Assembly: GCA_933228895.1 (NCBI GenBank)
Contig: OW121855.1
Span: 48,498,698 to 48,562,697 of the forward strand
Length of the DNA stretch: 64,000 nucleotides
Direction of reading: 5' to 3'
Source of the DNA: Platycnemis pennipes
Taxonomy: Eukaryota > Arthropoda > Insecta > Odonata > Platycnemididae
The position numbers were made by a program, and so were the translations under genes. The first letter of the stretch is position 1, and every line of letters starts with the position of its first letter. Shown here piece by piece: positions 57,961 through 64,000 of the stretch. Under the pieces are notes generated by a model that made no database searches, had not been told where the DNA came from, and worked only from the letters and a program-made list of their open reading frames with translations.

Positions 57961-58424
57961 TTGGAATCGTACCCACCTGGGATGCTCTTCCCCTCATTGC
58001 CTCCCCTCCAGTGGCCCATCCCACCCCGAGCACTTTCCTCTCCCTGTCCTCCTATCAGCGTTTCCCTCCCGCCCCCACCCCTTCCTCCCCGGCTCCTTCC
58101 CTTCCCACCCACCACCGCGACTTTCCTCGCCGAAGATCCACCGCCAAGGATGGAAGCCTCCCTCGCAGCCTCCTCCAGGGGCCGTACATCTCCCCCCCGC
58201 GCGGCCCTCTTCGTTCTGCCTCCTCCCCTCCCCCTACGCACCCTTTCCCCCCGCGCATCTATATATATATCCGCCCCTGGCCTCGCGCCTAAGCAATCCG
58301 CCCGCGTCTGCAGCGAGGCGACGACCGACAAAAGAGTCGCCAAAACCCTTCTTCCCATGGTACGCTGAGAGCGCCGAGGAGTTCCCCTTTCTTGGAGATA
58401 TAAGAAGTCCCCCTTGAATGACAG
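57940..58424 (+). promoter_or_regulatory. GC-rich promoter-like block with TATA box and first exon
   Basis: C-rich, CpG-containing DNA leads to a single TATA-type run, TATATATATAT (58260-58270), in an otherwise GC-rich setting. A start about 30 bp downstream would give a 5' exon of roughly 58290-58424. That exon ends AATGACAG|GTGAGTCC with a strong donor (GT at 58425). Joined to the acceptor at 61684, the ATG at 58418 would read in frame into the leader exon. Transcription start and strand are inferred. The overlapping long frames on both strands are Pro/Ser-rich composition artefacts. Confidence 0.5.
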
Positions 58425-59844
58425 GTGAGTCCGCAAGAGTCTCCCGCCTCCGTGGGGTTAATCTCTTTGGATCTTCCGAGGTTCTGGATACACTGCTCGT
58501 GTGTGCTTAAGGAGTTGGTTCCTGCTCCGTGTGTTTCTCGTCAGCGTCGTGAGTGACTTCAACGCTCGGTGACCCGCTGGAATTGTTTGTTTGTTTGTGT
58601 GGCCCGGATTCTAAACATACCGTGCGTTCACGAGCGGCGTGCGCTGATGTGTAAAACAAGAAAAGGAAAACAGTTGGACGTAATCGAGTGCAATTTGGGG
58701 ACCCTTGTTTCCAGTGTTTTGAGGCATCTGTTTTTCGCCTGATGGCAATGCTAAGGCAGCAAAATAATACGCGCTAAACACCGTGATCGGAAGAAGGAAA
58801 AAGACTGTCGTTAACAACGCCTTGGAGGATACAAAACTGACTCTGTCAGGAATAGGAGGTAGAAGCCGGCGCGTGCCACGATTTCTGGAAGGATTCTGCA
58901 AGTGGAGCGATAAATTATATTAAGTGATCGTTAATATCATGAAGGAACGGATTGGTTTTATTTATGAACTACGATAAAGAGGGATAAAAAGGGGGAAAAA
59001 TCAGTTGATACAAAATTAACTGTATCTCCCACTACTACGTGGTCCTCTAGCCGCGTAAATTCAACAACTTGTAAAAATTGATTTTGACCTCTAAGGATTA
59101 CTGGTCAGAAATAAGATCGCAGATTATAAAATTGCTTCACTTTTTCAACTTCCACCCCTAAATTTTAAAAAATCTTTTCATATTTTACCTTAATATTTGT
59201 GAGCAAAGATACGAGCAACTGATATATTTTGAAAAATTTTGTTAGTCAGTGTTTCTTTTTCTTGTCCAGTTTTCTGTCCAAAACAATTTTCTTGTCCAGT
59301 TTTTTACAATACATTCTTTAATTAGCGGACTCACTGCTAGCTAAAGAGTTCTCTCAAAAACATACCCAAAATATTCTTTTTTCCCAAAGAGATACATAAC
59401 CCTAAAATCAGTATTAGAAGCTTCAATATGAATCTTTAATCATCCTAATGCAAAAAATGTGCATAATCTTTTGCCCGTAGTACGATACTTAGCGGCTTTT
59501 TTTGGTAGATCATCCTATAAATCCTATCCAGCATGAATATGAAACCTCGAAATTTGGTCACAATTTCGATTCCCTCAGTATCGCATGCCTAACTAGGGAA
59601 AACACTTGTGAAATTTTTCGACAGGAAAAAAATTTCGAAACGACAGTAGCAATCACTATTATCCTAACAATTAATTCATTAAAAAAGGGAAATGTTTTCC
59701 TTAAAACAAATGAAAATATATTGGCGGGGATATCCTCGTATTACACAATTATATTCCATGTGAGTCAAACCATTAATAGGTACCGCTATTTGGTACCTCT
59801 TCTTTGTCTATTGGGTAGAAAACACTTAACGGGGGCCCTATGAA
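58425..59844. other. Presumed first intron; no element recognised
   Basis: After a moderately GC-rich 5' part with further possible donors (CGTC|GTGAGTGAC near 58547), the sequence becomes AT-rich. No transposon terminus is seen. The frames at 58611-58901 (minus) and 59502-59843 (plus) are unsupported. Confidence 0.4.
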
Positions 59845-60620
59845 GAGGGGAGGACAGCAAGCGTGGGTGCGAAGCGAGCTGTTAGGCAGCGGGAACTCAT
59901 CAACGGCTTTCTGGAGAGGCGATACGCACTCCCCTCCCACCTCTCAAAGGGTCGGACCGTGGATGGGAAGCAGAGAAAGGGAGAGTTTGTGGGAGCGGAG
60001 GTGGCGGCCGGCCCGCGGGAAAAGGCCGATGTGTGTGAGTGTGTCAATGCGCCTGCCTCCTCTCCGCCGCGGTGGACCGCGTCCTTGGGGCCTCAGCGCC
60101 GTCGGTGGAGGGAAGAAAAGAGACGTCGCTATTCGGACTATGCGCCGGTGGAGAGGGGAGCGTCTTCGGGAGTGTGGGACGGAGATATTGCACAATTAGC
60201 ACCGCCCGGGGAGATCCGTGGGGTCCGTGTGGGAGGAGTTGGGAGTAGCAGAGGGGGGGCATGATGGGAGGAGGGGTGAATCGCTCTCCCCCCGCCTATT
60301 TCCGAGACCCCCCCCCGAAATGACCGCTTGTGCCACCGACGCCGAAAAACTTTTCCTTCCCAAGACATTTAACCCGTCGGGAAATTCTCAGCTGGGAAGG
60401 CGGAGGGGGGAAAGTTAGGTGAGGATGATGATGGACATCAACGCAGAGTTGGTCGCGCGGCGCATAGCCTCGCGTGCGGGACGAAACGATCGAGGGATGA
60501 TGCAAATTCGCCCATCCAGCCAAAGGCGCGGTTTCGGCGGAGAAGATTATCGACGCATACCATGGAACGTCCCTTACGTAACGTCTTCCGCGTGAATTCC
60601 ACTCCTGGTGACTTCTTGTG
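59845..60620. promoter_or_regulatory. GC- and CpG-rich island
   Basis: CpG-dense (GGCCGGCCCGCGGGAAAAGG, CCTCTCCGCCGCGGTGGACC), G-rich on the plus strand, with many overlapping low-complexity frames on both strands. A donor-like GTTAG|GTGAGG occurs at 60419. It could be an alternative promoter of the gene whose leader exon is at 61684, or an intronic enhancer. No TATA box is obvious. Confidence 0.35.
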
Positions 60621-61683
60621 CGTCGAGTGACTCAGATGTTCCACACTGCACAGCACATTCTTGCGAAATTGCGCCTCGCTGCGTAACGCATTTAATGTAA
60701 ACAGTGTGCGGCTCTCCTCTTCTAACTCAATGCCATCAATAACTGCAAAGATTAAAAAATTGCGGAAAAAAGCTGTATTTCACGTAACGGAAAAGAATGC
60801 GCGTCACTGACCAGAGAAAGAAAAGGCTCTTGAAAAGCCGCAAGGGTTTTATGCCACACCTCATCAAATGGAATGTAATTGTAAAAAGGCAAATGAGAAG
60901 TCTCAAGAAGATTACTGAAATATTACCGGAGGATGAACTAAGATCGCACGTAATAAAGGTGCAATTTTATCACGGAGATCCCTTAGAAGAAGGGAGGTGG
61001 ATGAACTCTATCCAGCTATCTACTAGCTTCAAACTATAGAGAATTGAATATTGTCGAGTTGGATAAGAATGTAACGATAAATGGAAGAAAAAATTGGCCA
61101 CAACTCCTTAGTTAAATAAATGGAAAATAAACGGTTGGAGCAAGACAGTGCAGGAGGGAAAGGGAACTGAATTGATCAACGGGGAGCTTAAAAATGTTCA
61201 TTATCACTTGGCCGAGAACGAATCACGACTCTGTCAAGAGAAAATTGCTAATACGACCACGACCACCTTTAAACACTGTTTCAAACCATCACATGTCGAT
61301 GAAATAATGTGCATGTAAAACCATTTACAACTCCTTAGTATGTAACAATTTCAAAATAATTTTTATATAGTAGTAATGAAATTGACTTTTAACTTTAACA
61401 AAAAGCTTTATCATATTTTCACCACTTTCTGTCAAATTTTCATAAAATTGCAATAAATCAATATACTATTTTGTAACTGTTAAAGGCAAAATCCCCAGAT
61501 CTATTGTCTATAGACCGGTTTCAACTTCATTATTTTGCTGAAAACTCTCAAGAAGTTATGTTTCGTAGATAAAAGTAAGCTCTAATCAGCCACGGATTCA
61601 TTTGCTAATGGTGGTCTATGGACCGTGACATCAAATCTCTTCGTTAGGTCAAGCATAAATCTAACGTTCTTTCTCTTTTCCAG
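60621..61683. other. Presumed intron sequence, ending in a strong splice acceptor
   Basis: A Lys/Arg-rich frame (60797-61039) is unrecognised. The interval ends with the pyrimidine tract CTTTCTCTTTTCCAG just before the leader exon. Confidence 0.45.
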
Positions 61684-61727
61684 GATCAACAACCATGTGG
61701 TTGGTGGTCGCAGTCGTTTTGCTGAAG
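61684..61727 (+). CDS. Candidate first/second exon encoding a signal peptide start
   Basis: A near-ideal acceptor (TTCTTTCTCTTTTCCAG) is followed by GATCAACAACC, an ATG at 61695 with A at -3, and the codons MWLVVAVVLLK. A consensus donor AAG|GTGAGT (GT at 61728) follows. The peptide is a typical hydrophobic leader for export or membrane insertion, with the intron after codon 11 in phase 0. If spliced to 58424, an earlier ATG (58418, poor context) extends it in frame to MTGSTTMWLVV..., with no stop. Two good splice sites around a 44-nt exon plus an in-frame junction make this the best host-gene evidence here. The mature protein is not in the window, so its family is unknown. Confidence 0.55.
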
Positions 61728-62091
61728 GTGAGTACGATAACGGACACGCGGTGTGAAGATGTTGAGAAAGATGGTCCCGCCTAGAATGCTTATTGTGACC
61801 GAAAGGGAAAGTGAAGAGATTCAAGTTCCCAGTTTGTTTCTCAGAAGTCGGCAGTAGTGGAGTGGGTAGGGGGAAGGGGCGGGAGGAGAGGGTAAGGAGG
61901 GAGGAAGGGGGGGAGTAGGGATGGGAAGCGGGAGGGGGAGTACAAGGTGCGCGTAGAGGAGAGATCGGCTTGAGAGAATTAGGAGGCGAAGAAAAATACT
62001 CAGGTTGTCGCTTGATACTTGGTCGAGTGTCTCCATCAAAATTTCGTGAGCACTCATCGCCGAGGCACAACTTTATTACTGCTACATAACC
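61728..62091 (+). repeat. Intron start with a G-rich purine tract
   Basis: From 61855 to 61955 the plus strand is almost all purine with repeated G runs (GGGTAGGGGGAAGGGGCGGG, GGAAGGGGGGGAGTAGGG). Such spacing of G3+ runs could form G-quadruplexes in the transcript or the DNA. The frame on the opposite strand here is compositional. Confidence 0.6.
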
Positions 62092-62103
62092 AATGAATTT
62101 AAT

Positions 62104-62422
62104 TGGGGATCGGATTGGTGGAGGTGGCTAAAGTACTGGCCTCCAGAGGGTCCGCATTCGATTCCCGAGGGTGGCGGATTTTATCAGTGGAAAACCAGTC
62201 CCCACTTGAGAGCTTAGTGGAGGGTATTTCAGGTTCAGTACTCCGTCCGTCGGATGGGACATTAAGTCGTGGTCCTCTAGGCGCCTGACGCCGAGTTTCT
62301 CTCCACCCTTCCACCGTTCCCTGAAAACTCCTATCATTTCTTTATTACCCGAATACCCACCTATCCTAAATGGCGCAAATGACCTCAGCTGTCGGTCACC
62401 TCCCCGGAATAACTAACTAACT
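62104..62422 (+). mobile_element. SINE family A, complete copy with target-site duplication
   Basis: An exact 12-bp duplication AATGAATTTAAT (62092-62103 and 62423-62434) defines a 319-bp element. It has a tRNA-like head (GGTGGCTAAAGTACTGGCCT box A; CATTCGATTCCCGAGG box B). The body is CAGTACTCCGTCCGTCGGAT, GGGACATTAAGTCGTGGTCC, TAGGCGCCTGACGCCGAG. The 3' part is CGCAAATGACCTCAGCTGTC with a tail of AACT repeats. The short tetranucleotide tail suggests mobilisation by a LINE with a similar 3' end. This copy sits in the presumed intron of the leader-exon gene. Confidence 0.92.
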
Positions 62423-62434
62423 AATGAATTTAAT

Positions 62435-63085
62435 CAACATAAGTAACTAAAACCCAATTATTTCTGCTCGAATACAGAAAGACAAAACCCTGATGCTAGT
62501 GCGGCATTCTCTCACTCTTTAAGATACTCAAATTTTTTAAAATATCTAAATTCAAGATATTAAAATAGCTTAAATGAACGGCATTTGAGTATACTGTAAA
62601 GTCGAAGATTAAAAATGCCACCCGAAACTGAAACCACTGGTCTTTTCCGGAGAACTAATTCCCATAGATCCTTCTGTAAGCTGTCCTAAGGACTAGGAGT
62701 CCCAGGAAGTTATTTACGCAGTGGCTTGACATTTTAACGACTGTAGTTCAATTCCCAACCAAGAAGGCATTATTTTCCCCTCGAAATTCTCAGCGGAAAC
62801 TTATCTTAAGGAACCATCATGATAACCTGAAAGTCGATGCTCACGTATTTCCCACTTATTTCGTTTCGTTAGCAGGAGATGAAACATATCTTAAATAGAA
62901 TTTTTGGGTTTTTCGTGATTCTGATGATAAAAGTCATCCTCGGAAAGGCTTATCACAAAACGCTAACACCTATTATTCATAACCCCCATTCAGAGTCATC
63001 TGCACACCTGGTATACCGCGGAACCTTGGTTTTAATGAAATAGCTGCAGTGAAAAATTTTTATTAGAACCCTACTTCATACCCCC
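62435..63085. other. No recognisable feature
   Basis: AT-rich; no second exon continuing the phase-0 leader frame was found. For example, a candidate acceptor near 62475 leads to an early stop. Confidence 0.4.
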
Positions 63086-63285
63086 GTGTCGGCCCCGGTA
63101 GCGGCGTGGTTAAGTCCTCGCCTGCTAACCTGAGGGTCGCGGGTTCGAGTCCCGCCTGAGTGGGTTTTTTCACCACTCAGGACATGGTTGTGTGTGCTCG
63201 TCCGTTGTTACATGTTACCCCGATGTAAAGGCCACATGTGCTGTTTTCGGCGGTAGTGGAAAATAAATAAATAAAAAATAAAATA
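63086..63285 (+). mobile_element. tRNA-Ser-like SINE (family C)
   Basis: GTAGCGGCGTGGTTAAGTCC (box A), CCTGCTAACC (an anticodon-loop-like segment resembling tRNA-Ser with GCU) and CGGGTTCGAGTCCCGC (perfect box B). A body with AGTGGGTTTTTTCACCACTC and ACATGTTACCCCGATGTAAA follows, then an A/T-rich tail AATAAATAAATAAAAAATAA. The stems of a real tRNA are not all conserved, and the body and tail show it is a SINE. It appears well preserved. Confidence 0.75.
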
Positions 63286-63286
63286 T

Positions 63287-63366
63287 ACCATCGGTTACCG
63301 ATTTACCATTTCCACTTAATTCCGGTGTTACCGATACCGATATTCCGGTTTTACCGATACCGACTC
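63287..63366. repeat. Degenerate TTACCGATACCG repeat
   Basis: About six irregular copies of (G)TTACCGAT(A)CCG-like steps follow the SINE tail. The unit is short and variable, so an origin by slippage is likely. Confidence 0.6.
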
Positions 63367-64000
63367 GTGTATTGCCACTTGTCACATTTCTATATGTTTT
63401 ACTACTACCTAATTTCTCAAATCAATAAATCTAAAAAGTAGAATGATCTGAGGAATATCAAGTGCCTATCACATGTCTTTCTTATTTGGCACCCAACGAG
63501 ATCAAAATGAAAGAAAATGGAAAGCTGAGAAAATATTTTATTATATTCTCAAAGGGACTTTCCCATGGTGTCTTTCAAAGGCTACTCATTACATAACAGC
63601 AAACAGCGAGGTGAATACCCGTGGTCATTTAATTCGTAAACAAATATTTTCCTAACAGTATTATTGCCTCGAAAGCATAAAAACATCTTTCAAACTCCTT
63701 CAACACGAATACCTCACTTGAATACTGAAAACGCCTCTATGACAGCGGCATAACAAGACGCTCAAGGATATATAGAGGTATTCCATGTTCTACAACTTCT
63801 TTACAGTTTTAGCAATAATTATTGTATTTTACCTCAAGATCATTTTTTAAATAATTTTAAACAATGCCAACAAATAACTTTTTCCTTTCATTAGCGTTTT
63901 TAAGGGTAAATGTGGAATAATCAGCTTTGCATTAAGCAAAAATAACCCACAAAATAATTTCATGGACTAAAAAGTGACCTTGACCCACCACTAGAGTCGC
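63367..64000. other. No recognisable feature
   Basis: AT-rich end of the window with no credible exon or repeat. The frame at 63473-63655 is unsupported. Confidence 0.45.

Noticed and set aside
57805..58436. Frames of about 180-200 codons on both strands
   Set aside because: Opposing frames over the same GC-rich block, Pro/Gly/Arg-rich, with no domain; better read as a promoter-like region.
60797..61039. Lys/Arg-rich 80-codon frame
   Set aside because: Lies within the presumed intron, is unrecognised and has no splice signals.
63086..63160. True tRNA-Ser gene
   Set aside because: Promoter boxes are good, but stems are imperfect and a body plus A-rich tail follow, as in a SINE.

Overview
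The window looks like an intergenic or intronic stretch of a large, repeat-rich arthropod genome, most likely an insect. The reasons are AT-rich, gene-poor DNA, eukaryotic splice signals, and a mix of tRNA-derived SINEs, RTE/BovB-like and CR1/L2-like LINEs, hAT transposons and a Helitron. An odonate-like insect is only a guess. Nothing looks prokaryotic and almost all open frames are chance or transposon relics.

Layout. 0-10 kb: a LINE 3' end followed by a perfect palindrome, then a complete hAT transposon (2795-6816) carrying a nested, 5'-truncated LINE with an intact RNase H domain (5368-6554), then a decayed RT relic and a GC-rich island. 10-24 kb: three 5'-truncated RTE copies on the minus strand, each with recoverable target-site duplications (TSDs), a SINE, two inverted-repeat modules, one candidate host exon on the minus strand (21338-21506, possibly a gustatory-receptor-like protein) and a small hAT MITE. 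24-38 kb: mostly featureless DNA with tRNA-like SINE relics, two GC-rich islands and LINE pieces. 38-49 kb: a second copy of the same hAT family (38191-40972), a 1.68-kb Helitron with a helicase remnant (41986-43665), and an RTE element (46379-48124) split by a CR1/L2 insertion. 49-57 kb: AT-rich desert, with a GC-rich block and an 85-bp-arm inverted repeat carrying hammerhead-like cores near 51.7 kb. 57-64 kb: a SINE cluster next to a TATA-containing GC-rich block and, 3.3 kb downstream, a short exon encoding a hydrophobic leader.

The best host-gene signal is the pair 58418-58424 plus 61684-61727 on the plus strand. A donor and an acceptor join in frame to give a signal-peptide-like start, so the right end of the window probably holds the 5' end of a secreted or membrane protein gene whose remaining exons lie beyond 64 kb. 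Most other content is transposon archaeology. Nested insertions with clean TSDs give a relative order of events, and the two hAT copies share a nonsense codon and a missing N-terminus, so they were probably moved in trans.
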